The notes under the pieces: model-generated
What the model was told of the DNA's origin: nothing
Databases searched by the model: none
The model's input: the letters and a program-made list of their open reading frames with translations, nothing else
NCBI RefSeq assembly: GCF_026168105.1
Contig: NZ_LBMW01000007.1
Location: 62,001 to 126,000, forward strand
DNA length: 64,000 bases
Reading direction: 5' to 3'
From: Streptomyces hygroscopicus
GTDB lineage: Bacteria > Actinomycetota > Actinomycetes > Streptomycetales > Streptomycetaceae
In this document: positions 10,445 through 19,010 of the stretch, piece by piece
How the letters are laid out: each line of letters starts with the position of its first letter
Numbering within the stretch: position 1 is the first letter of the stretch
Program-made: the position numbers and the translations under genes

Positions 10445-10559
10445 GCGTACGAGAGTAAGCGGCGGGGGAGGAGGCCGGGCCGGCCTGTGGATAACCACGC
10501 TCGCCACCATCGAACGGTTGATCGACAATAGGTAATGATTCGGCAAATCCGCCCGCGAG

Positions 10560-10587
10560 GGAAATGGGAGCACCCGGTCCCGGCGTT
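10560..10587 (+). promoter_or_regulatory. Candidate SigR-type promoter of mshA
   Basis: GGAAAT at 10560-10565 and GTT at 10585-10587 are 19 bp apart, close to the sigma-R consensus GGAAT-N18/19-GTT. mshA belongs to the thiol-stress regulon in S. coelicolor as I recall. The -35 element has one deviation, so this is a candidate only. Confidence 0.35.
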
Positions 10588-10659
10588 CGCACTGCTTGGA
10601 GGTCGTTCCGCGTCCTTCCGTCAGCCGTGCATGCCCGCAGCAAGGAGGAGGAACGCCAG

Positions 10660-12000
10660 GTGAGCCAGTACGTCAGCAGGCTCGGGCGTCGCTCCACGGC
10701 GGCCCCCTCACGGCTGCGGTTGCCGCACCGCAGGCCACGCCGCGTCGCCATGCTCTCCGTGCACACCTCACCGCTCCATCAGCCCGGCACGGGCGACGCC
10801 GGCGGCATGAACGTCTACATCGTGGAACTGGCCCAGCGACTCGCCGCGATCAACATCGAGGTCGAGATCTTCACCCGGTCCACCACGGCGGCTCTCCCGC
10901 CCGCCGTCGAGCTCGGCCCCGGCGTCCTCGTCCGGCACGTCGACGCGGGCCCCTACGAGGGGCTCGCCAAGGAGGACCTCCCCGCCCAGCTGTGCGCCTT
11001 CACCCACGGAGTGATGCAGGCCTGGGCCGGTCACCGCCCCGGCTACTACGACCTCGTGCACTCCCACTACTGGCTCTCCGGTCATGTCGGCTGGCTCGCC
11101 GCCGAGCGCTGGGGCGCCCCCCTGGTGCACGCCATGCACACCATGGCCAAGGTCAAGAACGCCGCCCTCGCCGACGGTGACACCCCCGAGCCCGCCGCCC
11201 GCGTCATCGGCGAGACCCAGATCGTGGCTGCCGCGGACCGGCTCATCGCCAACACCGCCGAAGAGGCCGACGAACTCGTACGGCACTACGCGGCCGAGCG
11301 CGGCAAGGTGGCCGTGGTGCATCCGGGGGTGAACCTCGAGCGCTTCCGCCCGGCCGACGGCAGGGCCGCCGCCCGGGCCCGGCTGGGGCTGCCCAAGGAC
11401 GCGCTGATCCCCCTTTTTGCGGGGCGCATACAGCCCCTCAAGGCGCCCGACGTGCTGCTGCGCGCCGTGGCCGTCCTCCTCGACGAGCGCCCCGAGCTGC
11501 GCTCCCGCATCGTCGTACCCGTTGTGGGCGGTCCGAGCGGCAGCGGGCTTGCCAAGCCGGAGGGGCTGCAGAAGCTCGCCGCGCGGCTGGGCATAGCCGA
11601 TGTGGTGCGCTTTCGGCCGCCCGTAGGGCAGGAACAGCTCGCGGACTGGTTCCGGGCCGCGTCCGTGCTGGTCATGCCGTCCTACAGCGAGTCCTTCGGA
11701 CTCGTCGCCATCGAGGCGCAGGCCGCCGGTACGCCCGTGCTGGCGGCCGCGGTCGGCGGGCTGCCCGTCGCCGTGCGGGAGGGGCGGACCGGATTTCTCG
11801 TCCAGGGGCACGATCCCGCCGCCTACGCGCGCGTGCTGCGCGACTTCGCCGACGACCCGCACCTCACCGCCCGCATGGGCGAGGCCGCGGCCCGGCACGC
11901 GGAGTCCTTCGGCTGGGAGAACGCGGCCTCCGCGACGGCAGGGGTGTACACGGCGGCCATGCAGGCCCACCGGCGCCGGCTGCGCGCGCACCAAGGCTGA
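10660..12000 (+). CDS. mshA: D-inositol-3-phosphate glycosyltransferase, first enzyme of mycothiol synthesis
   Basis: A 446-aa GT4 retaining glycosyltransferase. It transfers GlcNAc from UDP-GlcNAc to 1L-myo-inositol-1-phosphate. The N-terminal Rossmann domain shows VAMLSVHTSPLHQPGTGDAG and the GGMNVYIVELA donor/acceptor loop. YDLVHSHYWLSG and HAMHTMAKVKN are MshA hallmarks. The C-terminal domain has FAGRIQPLKAPDVLL, VVGGPSGSG and the ESFGLVAIEAQAAG ExxxxxxxE motif that holds the UDP-sugar. The GTG start at 10660 has AAGGAGGAGG about nine bases upstream. A YbjN-domain gene follows after 23 bp and is probably co-transcribed. Confidence 0.96.
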   Translation: MSQYVSRLGRRSTAAPSRLRLPHRRPRRVAMLSVHTSPLHQPGTGDAGGMNVYIVELAQRLAAINIEVEIFTRSTTAALPPAVELGPGVLVRHVDAGPYEGLAKEDLPAQLCAFTHGVMQAWAGHRPGYYDLVHSHYWLSGHVGWLAAERWGAPLVHAMHTMAKVKNAALADGDTPEPAARVIGETQIVAAADRLIANTAEEADELVRHYAAERGKVAVVHPGVNLERFRPADGRAAARARLGLPKDALIPLFAGRIQPLKAPDVLLRAVAVLLDERPELRSRIVVPVVGGPSGSGLAKPEGLQKLAARLGIADVVRFRPPVGQEQLADWFRAASVLVMPSYSESFGLVAIEAQAAGTPVLAAAVGGLPVAVREGRTGFLVQGHDPAAYARVLRDFADDPHLTARMGEAAARHAESFGWENAASATAGVYTAAMQAHRRRLRAHQG

Positions 12001-12023
12001 CACCCGTCGATTACGCTCCCAGC

Positions 12024-12524
12024 ATGTCTGAGGAACAGCGGGCGGCACAGGTCATCGAAGACGTCCTCAAGGACGCCGAACTGGAGTGGGAGAGTCCGGC
12101 GACGGGCTCGTACGTCGTGAAGCTTCCCGGCTCGCGCAAGCTGTCGACGACCGTCTCGCTGATCGTCGGCAGGCACTCCCTGTCCCTCAACGCCTTCGTG
12201 ATCCGGCACCCCGACGAGAACGAGGCCGGCGTGCACCGCTGGCTGCTGGAGCGCAACCTCAAGCTGTACGGGGTGAGTTACGCCGTGGACCCGCTCGGCG
12301 ACATCTATCTCACCGGCAGGCTGCCGCTGTCCGCCGTGACCGCGGACGAGGTGGACCGGCTGCTCGGCTCGGTCCTGGAGGCGGCGGACGGCAGTTTCAA
12401 CACCCTTCTGGAGCTCGGTTTCGCGTCCGCGATCCGCAAGGAGTACGCCTGGCGGGTGGCGCGCGGCGAGTCGACGCGCAATCTGGAGGCGTTCAGCCAT
12501 CTGACCCAGCGCTCAGAGGACTGA
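12024..12524 (+). CDS. YbjN-domain protein (type III secretion chaperone-like fold)
   Basis: A 166-aa cytosolic protein. The segment ELEWESPATGSYVVKLPGSRK, then STTVSLIVGRHSLSLNAFVI and HRWLLERNLKLYGVSYAVD, is the conserved actinobacterial YbjN pattern found directly downstream of mshA. Its biochemical function is unknown; in E. coli YbjN affects stress and motility phenotypes. It starts 23 bp after the mshA stop, so the two likely form an operon. Confidence 0.85.
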   Translation: MSEEQRAAQVIEDVLKDAELEWESPATGSYVVKLPGSRKLSTTVSLIVGRHSLSLNAFVIRHPDENEAGVHRWLLERNLKLYGVSYAVDPLGDIYLTGRLPLSAVTADEVDRLLGSVLEAADGSFNTLLELGFASAIRKEYAWRVARGESTRNLEAFSHLTQRSED

Positions 12525-12732
12525 CGCTCGAACGACCACGGGCCGTCGCCACCGTCCGCCGCAGACCGTCGTCCTCGGCAATCACTGCTCTCCCCGCCAA
12601 TCACTGCAAGCCCCTTCCCCCGCCCATGGACTCCGTGGCATGCTCACTGCTATCGCACATCTGAACGTCGTTCATATCCATGGAAATTCACCTCGCTGAG
12701 AGTCGTTGGAGTCCTGGAAGGCGGTTCGGGGC

Positions 12733-14406
12733 ATGGGCATGGGGCACGCGGACATCAGCAGACGGGGCCTGCTCGGCGGCGCCGTCTCCGTGGCGGCGGC
12801 GGCGACAGTCGGCACCGCGACACCGGCCGCCGCGTTCGCCCGGCCGAGGGACGAAGTCCCCGTCCTGTGGCGCGAGTTCGTCCGTTCCCCCTTCGCGCAC
12901 CCGCAGATCCCGTACATCGGCCGGGCCGGCCGGCGCGGCGGGGCGGCATGCCTCCCCCACCCGCCCGTGGTGGCCGACGTGACCGCGTACGGAGCCGTGA
13001 CGGACGGGACGACCGACTCCGCCCCCGCGATCAACCGCGCCATCGCGGCAGCCGGACGGGCCGGCGGCGGCACGGTTCTCGTCCCGCCCGGCACGTTCCG
13101 CATCGACGGTCTGATCCGCATCGGGTACGACAACGTCGTCCTGCGGGGCGCGGGCAGCGACCGTACGACGCTGTACGCGACCAAGAACCTCACCGAGCTG
13201 ATCGGCGTCTACGGATCCCGGTACGGCGGTGACAAGTCCGCCTGGTCCTGGGCGGGAGGCCTCATCTGGCTCGCGCCCACGGCTCGTTGGGACTCCCTGG
13301 TCGCGGCCGTCCGGGCGAAGGCGTGGCCGTTCGAGGGCTGGACCGGCAATCGGCGCGACGAGTGGCAGACGCTGACAACGGTTGCCCCGGCCCGGCAGGG
13401 CTCCTGGACGGTGACGGTCGCGGACGCCCGGCGGCTGCGGCCCGGCCGACTCGTCCTCCTGCGCCTCGCGGACGATGCCGGGCACACCCTCCTGGAGCAC
13501 ATGTCGGGCGGCGGCCCCGGCCCGGAGGCGTACCGCTGGGACGACAAGACGAAGCTGACGTCGTACGTCCCCTATGAGTGGCCCGCGCGCATCGCACGCG
13601 TGGCGGGCCGGAAGGTCACGTTCGAGCGACCCCTTCCGCTCGACGTGCGGCCCGAGTGGGATCCGCGCCTGACGACACACGTACCGGCGCTGACCGGCGC
13701 CGGCGTGGAGGGCCTGACCCTCCAGGCCATCGAGACCCCCCAGTCCCCGCACCTGCTGGACAAGGGCTACAACGGTGTCGTCTTCCAGTGCGCGTACGAC
13801 TGCTGGGCGGACGACGTCGTCGTACGGCATGTGGACAACGGCTTCGGCCTGGTCGCCGCCTCCTCCTGCACACTGCGCCACACCCGCGTGACCGGCCGGG
13901 GCTCGCACCACCCGTACTTCTGCCGGGAGGGCTCGCACGACAACCTGATCGAGGACTTCACGATCGAGCAGCGGACGGTCCCGGCCCCGCCGGACACCCA
14001 GCTCCACGGCATCAACGTGGAGGGCCTGTCCTCGTACAACGTCTGGTCGCGCGGCGAGATGCAGATGGGCACCTTCGACTCGCACCGGGGTCTGCCGTTC
14101 GCGAACGTCCGCACGGACATCACGGTGAACAACAACGGCCGCCACGGCGGGGACGCGTCCGCCGGTCCCCTCTTCGGTGCGCGCTTCAGCCACTGGAACA
14201 TCCGCGTGACGAACGGCCGCGCGGGACTGATGAAGATCGACGGCCTGGCGCCCTGCTCCGCGACCGTCGGCCTGAACGTGGTCTCGGAGTTCGACCAGAT
14301 CGACGTACCCGACTTCACGGGCGATCTGCACTCCCGCCTGGAGCTGTACGGCACGACGGACGTCGTACGGCCCCGGAACCTGTACGAGGCGCAGCGCGAG
14401 CTGTGA
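12733..14406 (+). CDS. Secreted right-handed beta-helix protein (pectate lyase superfamily-like)
   Basis: A 557-aa protein with a Tat-type signal (SRRGLLGGAVSVAAAATV) and cleavage near ATPAAA. Residues about 75-125 (VADVTAYGAVTDGTTDSAPAINRAI ... GGTVLVPPGTF) are the classic start of the pectate_lyase_3/GH28-like helix. Later repeated turns include YNGVVFQCAYDCWADDVVVRHV, SSCTLRHTRVTGRGSHHPYF and HDNLIEDFTIEQ. It probably acts outside the cell on polysaccharide, but no catalytic residues can be assigned. ATG 12733 follows GGAAGG; a second ATG six bases later is equally possible. Confidence 0.8.
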   Translation: MGMGHADISRRGLLGGAVSVAAAATVGTATPAAAFARPRDEVPVLWREFVRSPFAHPQIPYIGRAGRRGGAACLPHPPVVADVTAYGAVTDGTTDSAPAINRAIAAAGRAGGGTVLVPPGTFRIDGLIRIGYDNVVLRGAGSDRTTLYATKNLTELIGVYGSRYGGDKSAWSWAGGLIWLAPTARWDSLVAAVRAKAWPFEGWTGNRRDEWQTLTTVAPARQGSWTVTVADARRLRPGRLVLLRLADDAGHTLLEHMSGGGPGPEAYRWDDKTKLTSYVPYEWPARIARVAGRKVTFERPLPLDVRPEWDPRLTTHVPALTGAGVEGLTLQAIETPQSPHLLDKGYNGVVFQCAYDCWADDVVVRHVDNGFGLVAASSCTLRHTRVTGRGSHHPYFCREGSHDNLIEDFTIEQRTVPAPPDTQLHGINVEGLSSYNVWSRGEMQMGTFDSHRGLPFANVRTDITVNNNGRHGGDASAGPLFGARFSHWNIRVTNGRAGLMKIDGLAPCSATVGLNVVSEFDQIDVPDFTGDLHSRLELYGTTDVVRPRNLYEAQREL

Positions 14407-14430
14407 CGCGGTGCGCTGCCCTGAGCGCCC

Positions 14431-14470
14431 GTACCGCGGCCCGCCCGGCGCCGCCGGGGGCCGGGCGTAC
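14431..14470. terminator. Hairpin between convergent beta-helix and MFS genes
   Basis: CGCCCGGC at 14442-14449 pairs with GCCGGGCG at 14460-14467, and the outer GTAC motifs extend the stem imperfectly. There is no T-run. Its position in the 68-bp convergent gap suggests a bidirectional terminator. Confidence 0.4.
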
Positions 14471-14474
14471 CGAC

Positions 14475-15728
14475 TCAGGCCGCGCCCACCTCCGCCTCGG
14501 TCGTTCCCACGGTCGTGCCCGTCGCCGTCCTCTCCGCAGGGAGGCTGCGCATGAGCACCCCGTATCCGGCCGCGGCAACCGTGCCGACCGCCGCGCACAG
14601 GCCCCACAGCCACTCCGCGCCGAACCGGTCGATGACGAAGCCGGACATCAACGGGGCGACCAGGGCCGCCACCGACCAGGACAGGGTGTACACGCCCTGG
14701 TAGCGCCCCCGCCCGTGCACCGGGGAGAGCCGGACGACGAGACCCGTCTGGGTGGGTGCGTTGACGATCTCCGCGAGCGTCCATACGCACACCGTCAGCA
14801 CGAAGACGCCGACCGAGCCCGCGAAGGCGGTGAGCCCGAAGCCGTATCCCGCGATCAGGGACGAGAGCACCATCAGCCGACGCGGGTCGCGGTGCTCGAT
14901 GAAACGCGTGACCGGGATCTGGAGCGCGACGATCAGCACGCCGTTGACGGCGATCGCCATGCCGTAGTCGGCGGGAGCGAACCCGGCCCTGCCCATCGCC
15001 AGCGGCAGGCCCACGGCCCCCTGCTGGAAGACCAGCGCGACGAGGAAGCACAGACCGACCACGCTCATGAAGCGGCCGTCGCGCAGAACGGTGCCGAGAC
15101 CCACTTCCTGGGCGGTCTCCTTGGCGACCCGCTGCGGACGCGACTCGGGCAGTTTTGCGAAGACGACGATCGCGCAGGTCATCGTCATCCCCGCCTCGAT
15201 CAGGAACCCGGCGAGATAGCTGAACTCGGCGATGAAGCCGGCGGCCATGGAGGAGACCGCGAAGCCCAGGTTGATCGCCCAGTAGTTGAGGGAGAAGGCG
15301 CGGACCCGGTCCTCGGGCCGGACGATGTCGGCCATCATCGCCTGCACGGCGGGGCGGGAGGCGTTGCCCGCCATGCCGACGAGGAAGGCGACGGCGGCGA
15401 TCGTGACCGGGTCCCGCATGAAGCCGAGCAGAGCGACGGAGACGGCCGTGGAGGACTGGGCGATCAGAAGGGTCGGCCGCCGCCCGAGCCGGTCGGCCAT
15501 CACGCCCGCGCCCAGGGAGGAGACGACTCCGCCGAGCCCGTGCAGCGACGCGACGAGACCGGCGTACGAGGCGGAGTAGCCGCGGTCCAGGGTCAGGTAG
15601 AGCGCCATGAAGGTGGCGACGAAGCTGCCGAGGCGGTTGACGAGCGTGCTGGTCCACAGCCACCAGAACTCGCGGGGGAGCCCGGACACGCTCTCACGGG
15701 CGGCGCGTCCGAGGGTGGCGAGCGGCAT
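14475..15728 (-). CDS. MFS transporter (drug/metabolite exporter type)
   Basis: A 417-aa integral membrane protein with about 12 hydrophobic segments. The loop 2-3 motif A is present as GVMADRLGRRPTLLIAQ, together with FLVGMAGNASRPAVQAMMAD and NYWAINLGFAVSSMAAGFIA. A second-half motif A variant is HRDPRRLMVLSS. The pattern resembles MdtH/YdhP-like DHA1 exporters. ATG 15728 is preceded by a G-run that can serve as ribosome site. Substrate unknown; it is convergent with the beta-helix gene and divergent from gpmA. Confidence 0.88.
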   Translation of the reverse strand: MPLATLGRAARESVSGLPREFWWLWTSTLVNRLGSFVATFMALYLTLDRGYSASYAGLVASLHGLGGVVSSLGAGVMADRLGRRPTLLIAQSSTAVSVALLGFMRDPVTIAAVAFLVGMAGNASRPAVQAMMADIVRPEDRVRAFSLNYWAINLGFAVSSMAAGFIAEFSYLAGFLIEAGMTMTCAIVVFAKLPESRPQRVAKETAQEVGLGTVLRDGRFMSVVGLCFLVALVFQQGAVGLPLAMGRAGFAPADYGMAIAVNGVLIVALQIPVTRFIEHRDPRRLMVLSSLIAGYGFGLTAFAGSVGVFVLTVCVWTLAEIVNAPTQTGLVVRLSPVHGRGRYQGVYTLSWSVAALVAPLMSGFVIDRFGAEWLWGLCAAVGTVAAAGYGVLMRSLPAERTATGTTVGTTEAEVGAA

Positions 15729-15915
15729 GACGAGGTCCCCCCACGGGTCGGCAGATATGTAAGTGGCTCAAGTGGTTCCCACAACTTACGGGCGGGGGCC
15801 CGGGGACGGCCAGCCAATTAACGGATCCCGTCAACCGTTCCAGGGCCGAGCGAGCGGCGGTCCGCCAGTCGGGCGGATGCGCGGGCGATCAAAGGGTTCG
15901 ATTACGCTCGGAGCC

Positions 15916-16677
15916 ATGGCCGACGCACCGTACAAGCTGATCCTCCTCCGCCACGGCGAGAGCGAGTGGAACGCGAAGAACCTGTTCACCGGCTGGGTGG
16001 ACGTCAACCTGAACGAGAAGGGCGAGAAGGAGGCGGTCCGCGGCGGTGAGCTGCTCGAGGACGCCGGCCTGCTGCCCGACGTGGTCCACACGTCCCTCCA
16101 GAAGCGCGCGATCCGCACCGCGCAGATCGCGCTGGAGGCGTGCGACCGCCACTGGATCCCGGTCCACCGCTCCTGGCGCCTGAACGAGCGCCACTACGGC
16201 GCCCTCCAGGGCAAGGACAAGGCGCAGACGCTGCAGGAGTTCGGCGAGGAGCAGTTCATGCTGTGGCGCCGCTCCTACGATGTGCCGCCGCCGCCGATCG
16301 AGGACGACTCGGAGTTCTCCCAGGCGAACGACGCGCGCTACGCCTCCATCCCGCCGGAGCTGCGCCCGAGGACGGAGTGCCTGAAGGACGTCGTCTTCCG
16401 CATGCTGCCGTACTGGTACGACAACATCGTCCCGGACCTGCTGGCCGGCCGCACGGTCCTGGTCGCGGCCCACGGCAACAGCCTGCGCGCGCTGGTCAAG
16501 CACCTCGACGGCATCTCGGACGCCGACATCGCGGGCCTGAACATCCCGACGGGCATCCCCCTCTACTACGAACTCGACGCCGACTTCAAGCCGGTCACCC
16601 CGGGCGGCAAGTACCTCGACCCTGAGGCGGCCGCGGCGGCGATCGAGGCGGTCAAGAACCAGGGCAAGAAGAAGTAG
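15916..16677 (+). CDS. gpmA: 2,3-bisphosphoglycerate-dependent phosphoglycerate mutase
   Basis: A 253-aa cytosolic glycolytic enzyme interconverting 3- and 2-phosphoglycerate. The phosphohistidine is His13 in [10 protein letters not shown]. Other active-site elements are [37 protein letters not shown] and the second His in [14 protein letters not shown]. Length and motifs match dPGM. GGAG lies just before ATG 15916. The 3' end abuts integrase debris, suggesting that the region downstream once held an integrated element. Confidence 0.97.
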   Translation: MADAPYKLILLRHGESEWNAKNLFTGWVDVNLNEKGEKEAVRGGELLEDAGLLPDVVHTSLQKRAIRTAQIALEACDRHWIPVHRSWRLNERHYGALQGKDKAQTLQEFGEEQFMLWRRSYDVPPPPIEDDSEFSQANDARYASIPPELRPRTECLKDVVFRMLPYWYDNIVPDLLAGRTVLVAAHGNSLRALVKHLDGISDADIAGLNIPTGIPLYYELDADFKPVTPGGKYLDPEAAAAAIEAVKNQGKKK

Positions 16678-16686
16678 ATTGTGTGA

Positions 16687-16962
16687 TCATGCCTCCGGCC
16701 TGCGCTTTCGGCGCGGATCGGGGGCATTTTCACGGCCTGGGCCCACTGTGGGCCTTCGGTGCCCGGGAGCCCACTGTGGCCCTCGGCGCCCGGGATCTTG
16801 CGGGCGAAGCGTGCGACCGAGCGCCTTGCGGGCGCGGTTCCGGCTACCGGGCATGAGGTGCGCGTACACCTTCCGCGGCAACGTGACCCCGACGGGTGGG
16901 GAAGCGCTCGACCGTGGCGGTACGTGCGGCGAAGACCCGTTCCGGCTGCCAGGGGACGACAC
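16687..16962 (-). pseudogene. Tyrosine integrase C-terminal remnant
   Basis: The minus-strand frame reads LPRKVYAHLMPGSRNRARKA, the region around the nucleophilic Tyr (YxHLMP) of actinomycete phage/ICE integrases. It is followed by the Arg-rich tail and stop just past the gpmA stop codon. Upstream core motifs (R-HxxR) are absent; only a stretch reading RTVTLPEMGMP in another frame (within 16960-17060) hints at more of the domain. Confidence 0.55.
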
Positions 16963-17042
16963 GGGGCATGCCCATCTCGGGGAGCGTCACCGTGCGCGAG
17001 TTGCAGGGGTTTCGGTGTGCCGCGTGCACCAGAACCCGCGCG

Positions 17043-17264
17043 AACACCGAGGCCGGACACCGCAACGTCACCCACGGCTGTGTCGGCCTCGCCACCGACG
17101 GCACCGCCCGGCGCTTCTACGACCAGGTACTTGTCGGCGACGTCGTCACGGTCACCGGGTCGGCGAAGGACACCGTCGCCGCCGGCAACGGCTACGGCGA
17201 CTGGAACCTGACCTGGAATCAGTGGCTCGCGCACAGCGCCGCCGGGGTCACCACGACCGTATGA
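17043..17264 (+). pseudogene. L,D-transpeptidase (YkuD) C-terminal remnant
   Basis: The frame reads NVTHGCVGLATDGTARRFYD, then VLVGDVVTVTGS and AGNGYGDWNLTWNQWL. HGCVG is the catalytic Cys motif of YkuD L,D-transpeptidases, and GNGxGDWNLxWxxW is their characteristic actinobacterial C-terminus. The N-terminal Ig-like and most of the catalytic domain, including the upstream His, are missing, so it cannot be a working cell-wall cross-linker. Confidence 0.7.
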
Positions 17265-17322
17265 CCCCCACCGAACTGCCGTACACCACGGGCCCCGCGC
17301 CGTAAGGAGAGAGCACGACAAG

Positions 17323-17665
17323 GTGACCGAGGAGGAGTTCGACCTCTGCTGCGCGGCTGCCTGTCCGCGTCCGGTCGGCCGGCTGTATGCCCGGACGGGC
17401 GACTACGCCGAAGCCCAGGACGTGGTCCAGGAGAGGTTCGTATGCGCCTGGGAGCGGCGTCCGTCCTGACCGGCGGCCGGGATCCCGTGCGTGGATCCGC
17501 ACGGTGTCACACCGTCTGGCGATGAGCCGCCGGCGGCGGGCGCGCTCCTGGTGGGAGCTGGTCCAGGGCGAGTCCGTTCGCGGGCGGTGCCCGAACCGGG
17601 CCCGGACCATGTGGCGTTGGTCGCCGCTCTGCGGCGCCTGCCGGAGGTCCGGCGGACGCGAGGCA
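17323..17665 (+). pseudogene. SigE-family RNA polymerase sigma factor remnant
   Basis: From GTG 17323, behind AAGGAGAG, the frame encodes EFDLCCAAACPRPVGRLYAR and TGDYAEAQDVVQERFVCAWERR, a sigma-70 region 2 of the SigE-like ECF group, then meets TGA at 17467. The continuation is in other frames: AWIRTVSHRLAMSRRRRARS, then VPEPGPDHVALVAALRRLPE (start of region 4). At least two frameshifts, and the absence of the region 4 HTH, make it a pseudogene. Confidence 0.7.
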
Positions 17666-17820
17666 GAGGCACACTCCCGCTTTGTTGCGAGCTCGAACGT
17701 GGAGTAGATCGGCCGGGCGTACGATCCCCGGACGCCGTTCTCCTGGAGATCCCGCACCCAGTTCCGGATGTGAGCGGGCTGGAAGGATGCGAGGGGACAC
17801 AAGTGCCCTCCACGCCGCAG
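17660..17820 (-). pseudogene. Tyrosine integrase N-terminal (core-binding domain) remnant
   Basis: The minus strand reads LASFQPAHIRNWVRDLQENG followed by VRGSYARPIYSTFELA. This is the SAM-like core-binding domain of phage integrases (typically LTPxxIRxWxxxLxxxGLSxxYxRxIxxxL). It has the same orientation as the C-terminal remnant about 700 bp away; together they span close to one integrase length, but the interval carries sigma-factor and L,D-transpeptidase pieces instead. Confidence 0.5.
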
Positions 17821-17965
17821 GGGCCGGCCGACGAGGTCGTTGCGCTCACCCGGATGCCGATCGGCGCCTCCTGGTGCGGTGCCGGAACCGTGGATACGTT
17901 CGGTGATGTTCCATGGGCGTTCGGTAATCGCTCGCCTGTTTCCCCGCTCCCGAGGAGATCCGAAC

Positions 17966-18526
17966 ATGCGCCTGATCAAGCGCCGCTTCCTGGGCGTAGC
18001 CGCGGCCACGGCCATTGCCCTTTCCTGCGCTTCCCCTGCGATGGCCGTCAGCAGTGCCGACCCTGGACAGAGCGGTTTCGGCAAGCTCGCCGCCGGCGGT
18101 CCGGGCCGGGGCGGCAGCCGGACCCTGCCGGGCTCGCCGAGCCAGCGCGAGGAAGTCTTCCAACTGGTGGCCAGGTCCACGCAGGTGAACTCCATCGACT
18201 TGGCTCCGAGCGGCGCCAGCCAGGGGGACGAAATCGTCATCAGCGGGATCCTGCTCAGGCAGGACGTCCCCGTGGGCACCTACGGTGAGGTCTGCACGGT
18301 GACCCGCACGGGCCCGATGGACGACTTCGATCTGCAGTGCGTCGGAACCTTCACCCTGGACCAGGGGCAGATCACCGTGCAGGGGCGGTTCGACCCCAAT
18401 GTGCAGGGCGGGGTCGACCTGGCGATCACCGGAGGCACAGGGGAGTTCCGCACCGCCGGCGGCTTCGTCCACGGTGTCAACATCAACAGCACGGACACGA
18501 GGGTCACCGTTCACCTCGTCCGGTGA
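17966..18526 (+). CDS. Secreted allene-oxide-cyclase/dirigent-like barrel protein
   Basis: A 186-aa protein with a clear Sec signal peptide (RRFLGVAAATAIALSCASPAMA). The mature part has the AOC-like lipocalin pattern: DEIVISGILLRQD, then VCTVTRTG, DDFDLQCVGTFTLDQGQITVQG, and the diagnostic AITGGTGEFRTAGG. Homologues in actinobacteria are small exported barrels of unknown ligand. GAGGAG precedes ATG 17966, and a perfect terminator follows the stop. It sits in a non-core region next to integrase debris, consistent with accessory origin. Confidence 0.75.
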   Translation: MRLIKRRFLGVAAATAIALSCASPAMAVSSADPGQSGFGKLAAGGPGRGGSRTLPGSPSQREEVFQLVARSTQVNSIDLAPSGASQGDEIVISGILLRQDVPVGTYGEVCTVTRTGPMDDFDLQCVGTFTLDQGQITVQGRFDPNVQGGVDLAITGGTGEFRTAGGFVHGVNINSTDTRVTVHLVR

Positions 18527-18535
18527 CCCCGGGCG

Positions 18536-18569
18536 CGCCCCGGACCCTCCGGCCGGAGGGTCCGGGGCG
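18536..18569 (+). terminator. Strong hairpin terminator after the AOC-like gene
   Basis: A perfect 17-bp inverted repeat with no spacer (CGCCCCGGACCCTCCGG and its complement), starting 10 bp after the stop and followed by TTCT. Very stable GC stem. Confidence 0.8.
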
Positions 18570-18618
18570 TTCTGCTGGGTGGTGCGCATGCGTCGACCAA
18601 AGGGCTGCGGTGGGGCGG

Positions 18619-18870
18619 TCATCGATTTCGCAGGAGAAGGCGTCCGTCTTGTCCGGCCGGAACAGTTTGCCCCCGTCCGAGGTTCCGCAACTCCCACCAG
18701 GCCGCGGGGGTTCGGCCGCGCTCCTGCCAGTACGGGTGGAAGAGCACTGCCGTCGACAGCCGGTGGAGGCGCCGACGCAGCTCGGTCCGGCCGGGGCGTT
18801 CGGCGAGCCGGTGGTACGTGTCGCTCCACTCCTGCTGCGCCTGGACGAGGTCGTCGGGGAACGGTCGCAT
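18619..18870 (-). CDS. Small conserved hypothetical protein
   Basis: An 83-aa protein beginning MRPFPDDLVQAQQEWSDTYH, followed by an Arg/Leu-rich helix (RTELRRRLHRLSTAVLFHPYW) and a C-terminus ending GRLLLRNR. I recall similar short streptomycete proteins of the form FPDDLVxAQxxW, function unknown; no domain is recognised. The ribosome site is poor, and a TTG twelve bases upstream is an alternative start. Confidence 0.5.
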   Translation of the reverse strand: MRPFPDDLVQAQQEWSDTYHRLAERPGRTELRRRLHRLSTAVLFHPYWQERGRTPAAWWELRNLGRGQTVPAGQDGRLLLRNR

Positions 18871-19010
18871 ACCTGAATTCAATCATGTGTTCGATTTTGG
18901 GTCCATCGAGGACCTGGCGCCCGGCAGGGCGTGGCTCCCACCGCTCGTAGCGATGCGCATACACAATGTGGCCGCCCTGTGATCCGCTACGGTCAGGAAG
19001 GCCCCGCACC

